Part shown: positions 35,741 to 44,970 of the stretch, one piece after another
Numbering within the stretch: position 1 is the stretch's first letter
Layout of the letters: each line of letters opens with the position of its first letter
Origin: Fibrobacter sp.
Lineage (GTDB): Bacteria > Fibrobacterota > Fibrobacteria > Fibrobacterales > Fibrobacteraceae
Length of the DNA: 64,000 bases
Direction of reading: 5' to 3'
Assembly: GCF_017545445.1 (NCBI RefSeq)
Contig: NZ_JAFWOM010000078.1
Span: 62,001-126,000 of the forward strand
Position numbers and translations under genes: made by a program
Notes under the pieces: model-generated
Database searches by the model: none
The model's input: only the letters and a program-made list of their open reading frames with translations
What the model was told of the DNA's origin: nothing

Positions 35741-38700
35741 CTAACGGAAAAATTTCGCGAGAGTCGCACAAAGCACATCGACATCCACAGGCTTTGCCAC
35801 GTGACCGTTCATGCCGGCCTCAATCGCTGCATGCTTGTCTTCTTCGAACGCGTTTGCCGTCATTGCGATAATCGGGACATTTGCAATTTCCTTATTCTCC
35901 ATCGCACGAATCCGGCGGGTCGCTTCGTAGCCGTCAATGCCCGGCATCTGGACATCCATCAAAATCAAGTCCAGCTTCGCCGAAGAATACCGCAGTTTTT
36001 CCACGGCAAGAGTTCCAGATTCCATCGACACCACTTCAACTCCAAGATCTTCCAAAATCTCGGTCGAAATTTCGCGGTTCAACTCGTTATCTTCGACAAG
36101 CATCACTCTTCGACCCGTAAAGTCATACGATTTCGGCTGTTTCGATAGCAAGCCTACTTCAGAATCGTTGTCAGACGAACTCCCGTAGAACTTGAGAAGA
36201 ATGCGATGCAAATCCGACGGGAACAAAGGCTTTGCAAAGAACGATGTTACACCCGCTTCAAGCGCTTCCTTTTCAATTTCAATCCAATCGTAAGAAGTTA
36301 AAATGGCTATCGGCACATTTTCTCCGACGATTTTTCGAACTTCACGCGAAAGCTGGATACCGTTCATTTCAGGCATGTTCCAGTCAAAAATGAACAAATC
36401 ATATTCATCGTGTTTCGCCATCGCATCCGCGATATAAGGAATAGCTTCAGCACCCGACAAACACCAGTCGGCACGCATCTCCTCTTTTTCGAACAAGTTC
36501 GCCACCGATTTGCAGGACTCGATTTTATCGTCAACAATCAAAACACGCAAGCCCTTGGCCTTTGTCACAGCCTTATATTCAGCAGCCTTCGGCAAAATTT
36601 CAAACTTGAATTGCATGAGAACTTCCGTTCCCACATTTTCCGAACTTGTTATCTTGATGGATCCACCCATCATATCGACAATGTTCTTCGTGATGGACAT
36701 TCCAAGGCCAGTTCCCTGAATTCCGCTCACCGTCGAAGAATTCATGCGAGTAAACGGATCAAAAATTTGTCCCAAGAACTCTTCGCTCATGCCAATTCCG
36801 TTATCCTTTACCCGAAATTCGTAAATGGCATGCCCCGCTTCCGCAGGCTTTTCGGCAATATTCATCAAGATAGAGCCGTTACGCATCGTGTATTTAATAG
36901 CATTGGAGACAACATTCAACAGCACTTGATTCAAGCGCAGCTTGTCGCACATAATCATTTCATCGTGAATATTTTCAAGCTCAATCAAAAGTGTCTGTTC
37001 ACGAGAACGCACATCTGCAAGGACAAGCCCTCTCAACGTATGAATGATATCAGAAAGATTTTCCGGACGGTTGCAAATGCTCATCTTGCCCGATTCAATA
37101 CGACTCATATCGAGAACATCATTGATAAGCGAAAGCAAATGCTCCGACGACTGCTTAATTTTTGAAAGGTAATCCGTAACTTGGTCTTTGTTGTTGATGT
37201 GGCTTGCCGCAAGGCCCGTAAAACCAATAATCGCGTTCATCGGCGTACGAATATCGTGACTCATGTTGTTGAGGAACGTCGTCTTGGCACGGCTTGCCGA
37301 ATTCGCCATCTGGAGCGCTTTTTCCAGAGATTCCTTGTCCTTCTTCTGCTTGCGCGTTTCTTCGTCAACGCTATGGAACCCGGCCACAATTTGCACTGGA
37401 TCCGTTGCAGTCAAGATAAACTTAATTTGCCAGTACTCTATATGTCCAAAAACATCCGCCCTAAAGTTCACGTAATACGCATTTTTAATTCTCAGATTTT
37501 CATGAATAACGTCTGTACGAGTCCGCTTGAAGAAACTTTCACGGTCTTCTTCATAGACAAACTTGTTCATAATTACATCCAAACGTTCCGTAAATCCGTG
37601 AATCTGCGACCAATTCGGGAACATTCGCATGAACACGTCCGTACAGCGGTAAACGTTTTCGCGCATCGACACAACATCAATGTAACAGACCAAGTCAAAG
37701 TCTTCGGCAAGGCCCTGAATCACAGCCTGTTGCTGCAATTCCTTGCGGAGCACGCCATCCTTATCGGCAAAACCCAAAGCGACAAATTTAGGCTTGTCGG
37801 AATCGCCCACCTTCACGAACTTCATTTCGCAATAGCGGTTGAGGAAGTTCACGTACATGGTATTGAAACTCTTGCGGGTCGAAAGCTGCTCGCGAATATT
37901 CTTGATGGAGCCCGCCTTGATCATGCGATTTTTGTAAATGCCACTGACAAACTTATCAACATACACAGAATACGCTACAGAATACTTGATATTGCGTTTG
38001 AACGTTTCGCCAAACGAATTCGCCGTTGTCCTATTCATGGAATAAGACGTAATTTCTTCGGTATCGAGGTTGATGTAATACACCGACGTGTATTCTGCAG
38101 AAAGAGCTTCAATAATCGAAAGGTTTCGTTCTAGTTCTTGTTTCTGTTCAGCAATCTTTTGGTTCAGCTGCATTCGTTCGGAACGAGCCTTGTCAACAGC
38201 TACAACAGTCATGATGACAAGAGTCGCAACACCATCTCGCCGCTCCGCAACCTGCATCATAAAGCTAAGCCATGGCGTTTTGAACGAAGAAACTTTAAAT
38301 ACAAATTCCCTACGGTCTTCGTTAGACAGCAGCTTTTGTATGTACTCCGGGTTCGAAAGGCGAATCCATTCATCCTTGTATTCGGAATCGACAAGTGTTG
38401 CCATTTTGAGAGCGCGGTACGAGCAACTATAACGCTCTACGTCGCTGTTGAAACGCAGCGATTGCGACGGCACAATTTCTCGGACGGAATCATTCGACAA
38501 ATCGCAAAGCAAAACCGAATCGTATTCCGCCATAATTTTTTCATGTACGAAACGCGTTCCCACCTCTTCGTCACGGTTTGCAAAAGCAACAACAATTGCA
38601 GTCGGTTCTTCGTTTTCGTCGTCAACCTTCACATACTTCATTTCGCTGTAACACAACTTGCCAGTAACTTTCGAACGGAAAAGCGTCACAGATGTTTTGT

Positions 38701-40237
38701 TGTTCCTAAGCACAGTCTTGATATTTTCAGGACTGCCCGCTTTAAGCATTTTAGGCTTGTCCGCATCATAGACCATGTCATTTACAAACTTGAGGTACGC
38801 CTCCCAATACGAGGTCTTTTCGCTCACCATTGTATCGTAATAATGCCGGACTTGAGGATTCATGGTATAAGGAATCGCATCCAATGTCAAAAGATTAACG
38901 TACATGACCGACGAATATTCAGACGCGAGCACATCAATAATCGAAAGGTTACGTTCCAACTCCTTTGTCTGAACCGCAAGTTTTTCGCTCATGCTGAGTC
39001 TTTCGGACTGGTCTCTATCCACCAAAGAACACGTCAACACAAGTGTCACAGGGACTTCATCGACCCTATCTAAAACTCGAAATACATTACGACACCAAAA
39101 ACATGAATTATCATAGCCAATATTCTTGCAAATAAACTCGTATTTATCTTCTTTTGCAAAGAAGCTCTTCAATTGTTCAATATCTCGAAATCTTTCCCAC
39201 AGATACCGATGATCTTGATGGACATAAGTTATCGCCTTTTCAAGTCCTTCATTAAATTCAAAAATATCCTTATCGTCTTCTACATAGAATGGCGAACGTC
39301 GAACAACATGAATGATTTTCTCTTCCAGATTGATAAGGTAAATACTTACAAACTCGTCACGAACTTTTTCATTAATCTTTTTATTGATGACATCTTCGTT
39401 CTTGTTGATAAATCCGACCAAAAATTCATCATCATCACCGATATCGAACCGCATCACGCGAGCTTCGAACCAACGAGCATACCCAAGCGCAATATCACGG
39501 AATAAAATGCGAAAGCTGTTCACGTGCTTTAGGTGTTCAACAACGTTATCTACATTAAGACCTTCAAGCATTTTCAAACGATCCGCCGGATAGATCATTT
39601 CCCTAGCCACAAATCCACGCGAACGTACAAGCGGGCCTTCCGCAGGAAAAACACCCTTGAGCGATTCCTTGCAGTAAAGCGTCCTAAACGTATTCTTCGT
39701 CGGGTTGAACACAAACACAGATTCCACCTGCTCGCCGAATTTCATAACAATGCTTTCGTTCAAGTGGCGATCGAGTTCGTACCGTTGCTTCAAGCGAATG
39801 TCGCGATCGACATTGCGCAACCTCATGACAAAGCCCTTCAATCCAGCGGATTCGTCCCGGTCGGCAAAGAAGCCCATTTGAAAATAAACTTCCGCTCCTT
39901 TTATTTCGCAGCGGAACGGCACAATGTATTGCGGAGTTTTTTCAAAATTTTGAAGAATAGTTTCGCGACGAGTACTTTTAGTGAAAAATTCTCGATCTTC
40001 GGCACAAACAAAATTCTTGCAGATAAGATTTAAACGTTTTTCGAGGTTACGCACTTCACGAAGCGCCGGTACACTCGTTACCAGAAATTGACTCGTATGA
40101 AAAATTTCAACATCATCCTCGTCGGACTTTTTCGTCAAATCTACATAGCAAACACAATCAAATTCATCAGCGATGGATTCGATAATTGCATTGCTCTTTT
40201 CTATCCAAGATTGTTGGTTCGCTTTTTTACTTATCAT
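35741..40237 (-). CDS. Hybrid sensor histidine kinase with many tandem PAS-like sensor repeats and two receiver domains
   Basis: 1498 residues, no membrane helices. The first 980 residues are about seven diverged, roughly 130-residue PAS-like units, recognisable from the recurring pattern V-x-Y-I/V-N/D-L-x-T, then a hydrophobic strand and F-A-D/N-R-D; two pairs are joined by the coiled linker K-x-E-L-E-R-N-L-S-I-I. The HisKA box S-H-D-I-R-T-P-M-N-A lies near residue 993, and the HATPase N box, G-x-G-M-S and G-T-G-L-G-M-S at about 1100-1220. Receiver domains have phospho-Asp in F-I-F-D-W-N-M-P near 1284 and L-I-L-M-D-V-Q-M-P near 1426. A soluble kinase sensing an internal signal is likely; no response regulator with DNA-binding domain is adjacent. 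Confidence 0.9.
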   Translation of the reverse strand: MISKKANQQSWIEKSNAIIESIADEFDCVCYVDLTKKSDEDDVEIFHTSQFLVTSVPALREVRNLEKRLNLICKNFVCAEDREFFTKSTRRETILQNFEKTPQYIVPFRCEIKGAEVYFQMGFFADRDESAGLKGFVMRLRNVDRDIRLKQRYELDRHLNESIVMKFGEQVESVFVFNPTKNTFRTLYCKESLKGVFPAEGPLVRSRGFVAREMIYPADRLKMLEGLNVDNVVEHLKHVNSFRILFRDIALGYARWFEARVMRFDIGDDDEFLVGFINKNEDVINKKINEKVRDEFVSIYLINLEEKIIHVVRRSPFYVEDDKDIFEFNEGLEKAITYVHQDHRYLWERFRDIEQLKSFFAKEDKYEFICKNIGYDNSCFWCRNVFRVLDRVDEVPVTLVLTCSLVDRDQSERLSMSEKLAVQTKELERNLSIIDVLASEYSSVMYVNLLTLDAIPYTMNPQVRHYYDTMVSEKTSYWEAYLKFVNDMVYDADKPKMLKAGSPENIKTVLRNNKTSVTLFRSKVTGKLCYSEMKYVKVDDENEEPTAIVVAFANRDEEVGTRFVHEKIMAEYDSVLLCDLSNDSVREIVPSQSLRFNSDVERYSCSYRALKMATLVDSEYKDEWIRLSNPEYIQKLLSNEDRREFVFKVSSFKTPWLSFMMQVAERRDGVATLVIMTVVAVDKARSERMQLNQKIAEQKQELERNLSIIEALSAEYTSVYYINLDTEEITSYSMNRTTANSFGETFKRNIKYSVAYSVYVDKFVSGIYKNRMIKAGSIKNIREQLSTRKSFNTMYVNFLNRYCEMKFVKVGDSDKPKFVALGFADKDGVLRKELQQQAVIQGLAEDFDLVCYIDVVSMRENVYRCTDVFMRMFPNWSQIHGFTERLDVIMNKFVYEEDRESFFKRTRTDVIHENLRIKNAYYVNFRADVFGHIEYWQIKFILTATDPVQIVAGFHSVDEETRKQKKDKESLEKALQMANSASRAKTTFLNNMSHDIRTPMNAIIGFTGLAASHINNKDQVTDYLSKIKQSSEHLLSLINDVLDMSRIESGKMSICNRPENLSDIIHTLRGLVLADVRSREQTLLIELENIHDEMIMCDKLRLNQVLLNVVSNAIKYTMRNGSILMNIAEKPAEAGHAIYEFRVKDNGIGMSEEFLGQIFDPFTRMNSSTVSGIQGTGLGMSITKNIVDMMGGSIKITSSENVGTEVLMQFKFEILPKAAEYKAVTKAKGLRVLIVDDKIESCKSVANLFEKEEMRADWCLSGAEAIPYIADAMAKHDEYDLFIFDWNMPEMNGIQLSREVRKIVGENVPIAILTSYDWIEIEKEALEAGVTSFFAKPLFPSDLHRILLKFYGSSSDNDSEVGLLSKQPKSYDFTGRRVMLVEDNELNREISTEILEDLGVEVVSMESGTLAVEKLRYSSAKLDLILMDVQMPGIDGYEATRRIRAMENKEIANVPIIAMTANAFEEDKHAAIEAGMNGHVAKPVDVDVLCATLAKFFR

Positions 40238-40395
40238 TCTTGCCCCGTCCTATTTAAATATATGAAAAAACGCCAAAATGCAACATTCTTTCCAAAAAAC
40301 ATGCGATAAACGTCACCAAAAAAAGCGATTCCATTGTTCACATGGTCGTTTTTCTGTGTATATTTAAATAAGAAAAAAGTAAAAAAGGATAACGA

Positions 40396-41100
40396 ATGGC
40401 AACAATCAAAGAACTCAAGGCAAGCAACGCCCCCCGTTTTAAAGTACCGGGCAAAGAAGCAATCTACGATGCATTCGACCAATTCCTCGCTGAGAATTTC
40501 CTCGGCGAAACCGTCGAGGCAATCCCAGCCGCCCCCGCTAACGGCTCCGAATTTGCGCCGCAAGCAACCGCACTTTACGAAATCGCGAACACGTCCAAAG
40601 GCAACGCAGGCCTCTGGAAAGCAGGTACGGGAACCTCGTCCAAAAACTGGGATCTGAGCTTTTTGCAAGGCATCTTGAACCAGTTCTCCACGCTCCCGGC
40701 TGCAACTCGCGGAAAGACGATTTCTGAAATCAAGGAACAGCTCGAAGACTTCGCTTCCAAGAAGTTCGCGAAGAACCCGGCAAACGCGCGCAACGGACTC
40801 TTGCACCTCTGCAACCCGGACATTTACGCCCCGATTTATTCTTTTGCGGACAAACTCGCCATCTGCAAGGAACACTCCCGCCTGCTCGAAGACTTCAAAC
40901 TTTCGAACCGCTGGGATAGCGGGCTTCTGAAACTCAAAGTTTTCCGCAAGGACGGCTATATCGCCATCCAAACCGACGAACAACTTTGCTGGATTTTCGA
41001 CAAACTCTCCGTTATGCACAAAATAGAAGACGAAGAATTCGAAGTGTTCATGAAGAACTACTTCACCGCCCCGAAAAAGAGCACGGCGAAGAAGAAGTAA
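40396..41100 (+). CDS. Protein of unknown function with Lys-rich tail
   Basis: 234 residues with AAAAGGA before the ATG. No signal peptide; codon use is host-like. The first 110 residues contain a helical repeat-like region (E-I-K-E-Q-L-E-D-F-A), and the C-terminus ends in K-K-S-T-A-K-K-K, suggesting nucleic-acid contact. I do not recognise the family. A TTCACA - 16 bases - TATATT promoter-like pair precedes it (about 40337-40364). Confidence 0.6.
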   Translation: MATIKELKASNAPRFKVPGKEAIYDAFDQFLAENFLGETVEAIPAAPANGSEFAPQATALYEIANTSKGNAGLWKAGTGTSSKNWDLSFLQGILNQFSTLPAATRGKTISEIKEQLEDFASKKFAKNPANARNGLLHLCNPDIYAPIYSFADKLAICKEHSRLLEDFKLSNRWDSGLLKLKVFRKDGYIAIQTDEQLCWIFDKLSVMHKIEDEEFEVFMKNYFTAPKKSTAKKK

Positions 41101-41134
41101 ACATCCGCGTTGTCGGCCTGGATTAAGTGGCAAT

Positions 41135-41200
41135 AAGGTCCCTGAGCTTGCCGAAGGGCCGAAGCGTCCGAGGCCGGCATACAAGCAATTTGCTTCACCT
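41135..41200. repeat. 65-base dispersed element, copy 1
   Basis: Begins AAGGTCCCTGAGCTTGCCGA and contains GGCCGAAGCGTCCGAGGCCGGC; two further copies follow at 41285 and 41678. The first 23 bases are the same arm word that appears inside znuA and the Rpn-type gene. Confidence 0.75.
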
Positions 41201-41284
41201 CCCGGCCTCGTCATCCTCGACCGTTAGGGAGGGGATCCAGTTATTTCTTGTGCTCGCGTTCGTCACTCTGAACAAAGTGATGAT

Positions 41285-41350
41285 AAGGTCCCTGAGCTTG
41301 CCGAAGGGCCGAAGCGTCCGAGGCCGGCATACAGGCAATTCGCTTCGTCT
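41285..41350. repeat. 65-base dispersed element, copy 2
   Basis: Nearly identical to copy 1 through the core; followed by a GAATCCAGTTACATTTCGC segment that runs into the first terminator-like hairpin. Confidence 0.75.
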
Positions 41351-41409
41351 CCCAGCCTCGTCATTCTCGACCGAAGGGAGGGAATCCAGTTACATTTCGC
41401 ATACAACAT

Positions 41410-41438
41410 CGCCCACACTTCCGTGGGCGAACTTTTTT
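41410..41438 (+). terminator. Rho-independent terminator-like hairpin, copy 1
   Basis: CGCCCAC (41410-41416) / GTGGGCG (41423-41429), loop ACTTCC, then a T run. It lies 310 bases after the nearest plus-strand gene, inside repeated DNA, so its natural use is uncertain. Confidence 0.75.
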
Positions 41439-41510
41439 ATTTCCTAAAAAACAAACACCTATTTTAAAAATGGCTAGAAGGGAAAGCACAGCCGAATCTT
41501 GCGGACCGGA

Positions 41511-41587
41511 CAAGTAACGAACAAGTACCGGACATGTACCCAGCAAGCACCCATCAAGTACCCTGCAAGTACTCGACAAGTTAAAAC
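41511..41587. repeat. Tandem array of seven 11-base units
   Basis: CAAGTA-like hexamers start at 41511, 41522, 41533, 41544, 41555, 41566 and 41577, exactly 11 bases apart (CAAGTA, CAAGTA, CATGTA, CAAGCA, CAAGTA, CAAGTA, CAAGTT). In two frames it is open and reads as Q-V-P-x-x-Y, S-T type linkers resembling those at the C-terminus of AlbA_2 or Fic-type ATP-binding/HTH proteins, so it may be a gene remnant. As DNA, it places a site on about the same helix face at each turn. Confidence 0.7.
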
Positions 41588-41677
41588 CGATTAAATTTTC
41601 AGAATCTCTATTTTAGCCCATTCGCACCCGTCATCCTGACGAGAACACACTCTCGTCACCCTGAACAAAGTGATGAT

Positions 41678-41743
41678 AAGGTTCCTGAGCTTGCCGAAGG
41701 GCCGAAGCGTCCGAGGCCGGCATACAGGCAATTCGCTTCGCCT
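41678..41743. repeat. 65-base dispersed element, copy 3
   Basis: Same core as copies 1 and 2 with a T replacing C in AAGGTTCCTGAGC. It is followed by the CTCGCGTTCGTC...CTGAACAAAGTGAT segment shared with the other copies. Confidence 0.75.
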
Positions 41744-41820
41744 CTCGCTCTCGTCACCCTGGAGCCGAAGGCGATAGGAACCATTATTTGTTGTGCTCGC
41801 GTTCGTCGCCCTGAACAAAG

Positions 41821-41880
41821 TGATATATGAAACTTGGCACTTTAATGCCCTAGTTGAATTAGGTTCGAAGGAGCAGGGGC
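41821..41880. repeat. 61-base element shared (inverted) with 35185-35245
   Basis: Reads TGATATATGAAACTTGGCAC and onward to GGTTCGAAGGAGCAGG, the reverse complement of the 35.2 kb copy with few mismatches. Confidence 0.75.
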
Positions 41881-41903
41881 CAGTTACATTTCGCATATAA
41901 CAT

Positions 41904-41931
41904 CGCCCACAGTTCCGTGGGCGTTTTTTTT
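41904..41931 (+). terminator. Rho-independent terminator-like hairpin, copy 2
   Basis: CGCCCAC (41904-41910) / GTGGGCG (41917-41923) followed by eight T; second copy of the segment at 41391-41440, 490 bases away. Confidence 0.75.
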
Positions 41932-42104
41932 AACATTTTCCAAAAATTTTCTTTTTGCATGCAATTGTTTGCAAGAAATTGGTTAGCAACGTCTTTGGTA
42001 ACATAAGAAACTCTATTTTTTAAGTTATATTCTATAAAAATCGTTAAAATCCCCTTAGCGAATTTAACTTTCAATTTTTGTTTATTATATCGGAGAGCCC
42101 TTCT

Positions 42105-43178
42105 ATGGTTGAGGCTACTAAGGATTTTTTTAGGCTGCACGATGATATTATGTCGCAGTACAAGTCTTTTGCCAACAGTTTTGTTGACATCGACGATCCT
42201 CAAATCTTGGAAGCCCTAAAAGCCTATGGCGACGAAAAGTCGATGTGGCCGGATCCGTTGATTCAATTCAATCCGTCCTACCTAGAAGGTTGCTCGCTAA
42301 AGCAGCTGGTTGACGAAGGTTTGCTCGATTCAAAGATGGACAAAATCTTCAATGGGTTCCATCTTTACAAGCATCAGGAAGAAGCCTTAAGGCTTGGGGC
42401 GCAAGGCAGAGACTTTACCGTTACCTCTGGAACGGGTTCGGGAAAATCGCTGACATTTCTTGGAACAATCATAAATGCCGCAATCAAGGATAAATCGCAA
42501 GGTGTGACGGGCTTGATTGTTTATCCGATGAACGCCCTTATCAACTCTCAAACAAACGAGATTGAAAAGTACGCGCAGAACTACAAGAATTTGACGGGCG
42601 AAGATTTTCCAGTCCAGTTTAATCAGTATACTGGTCAAGAAACCGAGGAGGTCCGAAAGAAAATCAGGGAGAACCCTCCGCACATTCTTTTGACCAACTA
42701 CATGATGTTGGAATATCTCTTGACCCGTCAAAGTGATGATTCCATCAAACGGGCTCTTTTCAAGAATCTCAGATACATTGCGTTCGACGAACTTCATACA
42801 TTCAGGGGGCGTCAAGGCGCCGATGTTGCGATGCTAATTCGACGCATAAAGGCAGAATGTTCCCACCATATAACTTGCATGGGAACATCTGCGACTATGG
42901 CGAGCGGAACATCTACGGAAGAACGGAAGGATGCTGTAGCCAAGGTCGCGTCGTTGTTTTTTGGACAAAAATTTGAACGCGACCAGATTATCGAAGAATC
43001 CTTGAAGTCGATTTCTGCTGAGGGCATTCCGTCTAAAGAAGAATTGAAGGCAGCTGTAGAATCATTTACGCAACAGATTCAATCTGAAGACATACTTGTC
43101 CAAAATGCATTGTTCAGGTGGGTTGAACATTCTCAACAACGACCGCCACAAACAAGAACTCGCCGCCGACCTCGTTGA
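42105..43178 (+). pseudogene. DEAD/DEAH-box helicase, N-terminal fragment (YprA/DUF1998-type)
   Basis: 357 codons from the ATG at 42105 (GGAG precedes). Helicase motifs: S-G-T-G-S-G-K-S (Walker A), V-Y-P-M-N-A-L (motif Ia region), F-D-E-L-H (Walker B, DEAH-like) and G-T-S-A-T-M (motif III). Whole proteins of this group (YprA/MrfA, DrmA, DruE-like) exceed 900 residues and carry a second RecA domain and C-terminal domains; here the frame changes after A-L-F-R-W-V-E-H and ends in a Gln/Arg-rich nonsense tail. The missing 3' part seems to have been removed by a deletion that joined it to another gene's tail (43123-43266). The helicase would be inactive. Confidence 0.7.
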
Positions 43179-43266
43179 TGACACCGGCAAACTCCTCAAA
43201 AAATCCCCCACCCCCAAACCCAAGAAGAAAAAAGCAACCACCACAGATCAAATTGAACTGCTGTAA
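43123..43266 (+). pseudogene. 3' tail of an unidentified gene, fused by deletion to the helicase fragment
   Basis: A 47-codon open tail in another frame, ending at TAA 43264-43266: N-N-D-R-H-K-Q-E-L-A-A-D-L-V-D, a Lys/Pro-rich linker and T-D-Q-I-E-L-L. Its codon use is host-like and GC-rich, unlike the AT-rich gene that follows. The tail resembles the C-termini of DNA methyltransferases that accompany such helicases, but that is a weak guess. Confidence 0.5.
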
Positions 43267-43281
43267 TTTGGAGACAAAAAG

Positions 43282-44931
43282 ATGGAAACTATTGAATTGA
43301 AATATGATGATATAAACGACCGCTTCAAAAAAATACTAGGCGATAAAATTAACCAATCTTTACTAGATGCTGTATATGAACTTTTGCCGCATATTTCAGC
43401 ATACAAAGAAGAGGATAAAGTATTTGGTTTTAAAATCGCTTTAGGTTATGATTTTAAGAAAAATGTTAATGTAGAAACAAGTTGCTTTTTCGAAATAAAG
43501 AGATTCTCATTGACAGGAGAAAAAGATTATGAGAATATACAACGGTTGCTTAAGGAAACTGTAATTTTTTGTTCGAAAAATGCTGATTTGTATATTGACC
43601 AAATATCAGAAACAGAAATCACTTTTGGAGTTTTTTTCACTGATTATAAACATACGGGGTTATTAGAGGGTAAAATTCTACATTCAGAAGCACTGATTTT
43701 AGAAGGATTCGTAAATGAAGGCATTCGGGTCTTGTGTGATGATGTAGAAGAACGCTTCTTTATTAGATTATCATTTTCAAAAAATTTTGATAAGCATAAA
43801 TATTCAGCAAATGCTTTTCATTGGAGTGATGAATGTCGTTATTGGGACGGAATATTTAAAAAAGCAAGAAAATCTGTGCATGGAACAATTTGCTTAATAG
43901 TTAAACCAGATTGGAAGGCTGATGACGATAATTTTGTTGATGAAAAGGTAACGGAATTTGAAGGATTGTCTATTGCATATTCTAATTCCGCAAATGCAGA
44001 AGACTTGCTAAGACAACAATATAGTATAAAAATGTTTCTTTCTATGTTGGATTATGATGGCGTTACAATCCTTGATACTGATGGAAGGGTTAGATCTTAT
44101 CATAATATAGTGAAAATAAGAGAGCCGCAAACAGAGAGTGGAGATCCCGAGCGGCAATCCCAAAAGACTTCGGGAGGGGCTCGTCACAAGGCTTTCTATT
44201 CGCTGAAAAATACTCAAGATTGGAAAACAAGAGGATATGTTGGCATATATTTCCAATCTCAAGAAGGGGAAATTGAATATTACGATTTTCCAAATACTCT
44301 GTCGCAGGATTATTTTAAATCTGAAGTTATGAATTACGGAGATGATAATCCTTTTTTGAGGGAAGTGAAAGAATATTATGATAATCGATATAATGTCGTT
44401 GACACTAATTGGAAAAACCTTTCTTCTCACCCGCTTGTTCCGGCAATTATTGATCTAGAAAAGAAGCATTTCGAAAAAGATAATTTTTATCATGAAGTTG
44501 CTCCCGCGCAAACTCTTAATAATCTTCTAACCGGTTCATGGAGCACTTTCAAGCAAGATTTACAAAACAATTCAGGATTATTAAGAAGGCTGCTGAATGT
44601 TTTAATAATTACATATATTGGCAATAGCTATTCGGAAGCTTATCACGCAACGCCTTATATAGAACAGTCGATTAATTTAATTGATGTTGATTTATGGAAA
44701 AAATATTTTGACAATTATGATTATATATATAAAAAAATGCTTTGGGAATTAAGCTATCCGTCAAAAAATCAAGTTCGCAGATGGGAAAGTCTGGTTCAAA
44801 TTCTTAAAACAAAAGGATTACATTCTATATCGGGAAAAATGTTAAAAGACATCCAATGGCGTTATAGAGCTATTGAATTTTTGGAAAGCCAAAATGAAAG
44901 TGGGCCTTCTCAAAAGAACTATAGCGAATAG
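43282..44931 (+). CDS. Protein with diadenylate-cyclase-like (DAC/DisA_N) core, possible nucleotide sensor
   Basis: 549 residues from ATG 43282 (GGAG eight bases upstream). The central part (about residues 240-345) shows the two landmark motifs of the DAC fold: D-Y-D-G-V-T-I-L-D at about residue 259 (DGA in true cyclases) and G-G-A-R-H-K-A-F near residue 295 (GxRHR in true cyclases), followed by strand-like G-Y-V-G-I-Y-F and E-G-E-I-E-Y-Y-D. The motif residues are partly changed (DGV, RHK), so it may bind a dinucleotide rather than make it; predicted DAC-type sensor domains (DACNV and relatives) are known from computational work on nucleotide-centred conflict systems. The N-terminal 230 residues and C-terminal 190 residues are not recognised. 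AT-rich, starts an operon with two membrane proteins. Confidence 0.65.
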   Translation: METIELKYDDINDRFKKILGDKINQSLLDAVYELLPHISAYKEEDKVFGFKIALGYDFKKNVNVETSCFFEIKRFSLTGEKDYENIQRLLKETVIFCSKNADLYIDQISETEITFGVFFTDYKHTGLLEGKILHSEALILEGFVNEGIRVLCDDVEERFFIRLSFSKNFDKHKYSANAFHWSDECRYWDGIFKKARKSVHGTICLIVKPDWKADDDNFVDEKVTEFEGLSIAYSNSANAEDLLRQQYSIKMFLSMLDYDGVTILDTDGRVRSYHNIVKIREPQTESGDPERQSQKTSGGARHKAFYSLKNTQDWKTRGYVGIYFQSQEGEIEYYDFPNTLSQDYFKSEVMNYGDDNPFLREVKEYYDNRYNVVDTNWKNLSSHPLVPAIIDLEKKHFEKDNFYHEVAPAQTLNNLLTGSWSTFKQDLQNNSGLLRRLLNVLIITYIGNSYSEAYHATPYIEQSINLIDVDLWKKYFDNYDYIYKKMLWELSYPSKNQVRRWESLVQILKTKGLHSISGKMLKDIQWRYRAIEFLESQNESGPSQKNYSE

Positions 44932-44970
44932 TAGTGAAGTTGTATAAAAATACGAATTTATGAGATTCTT

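Larger units (their letters stand above)
41101..42104. other. 1004-base gene-free region of repeats and two terminator-like hairpins
   Basis: No gene. It contains three copies of a 65-base element (41135, 41285, 41678), two near-identical terminator-bearing segments (41391-41440 and 41882-41931), an 11-base tandem array (41511-41587) and a 61-base element (41821-41880) shared with 35.2 kb. It separates the unknown gene at 40.4 kb from the truncated helicase and marks the left edge of the accessory island. Confidence 0.7.

Noticed and set aside
40234..41214. Long open frame on the minus strand, antisense to the gene at 40396
   Set aside because: No ribosome site, extends into repeats, and the plus-strand gene has a good start and codon use; it is a shadow frame.
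41127..41447. 106-codon frame through two 65-base repeat copies
   Set aside because: The duplicated sequence simply stays open; it has no start signal and ends in a terminator-like hairpin.
41135..41743. Possible CRISPR array in the three 65-base copies
   Set aside because: Only three copies, irregular spacing of 150 and 393 bases, repeats too long and no cas genes.
43282..44931. True diadenylate cyclase
   Set aside because: Key motif residues are changed (DGV instead of DGA, RHK instead of RHR), so catalytic activity is not claimed, only a DAC-like core.
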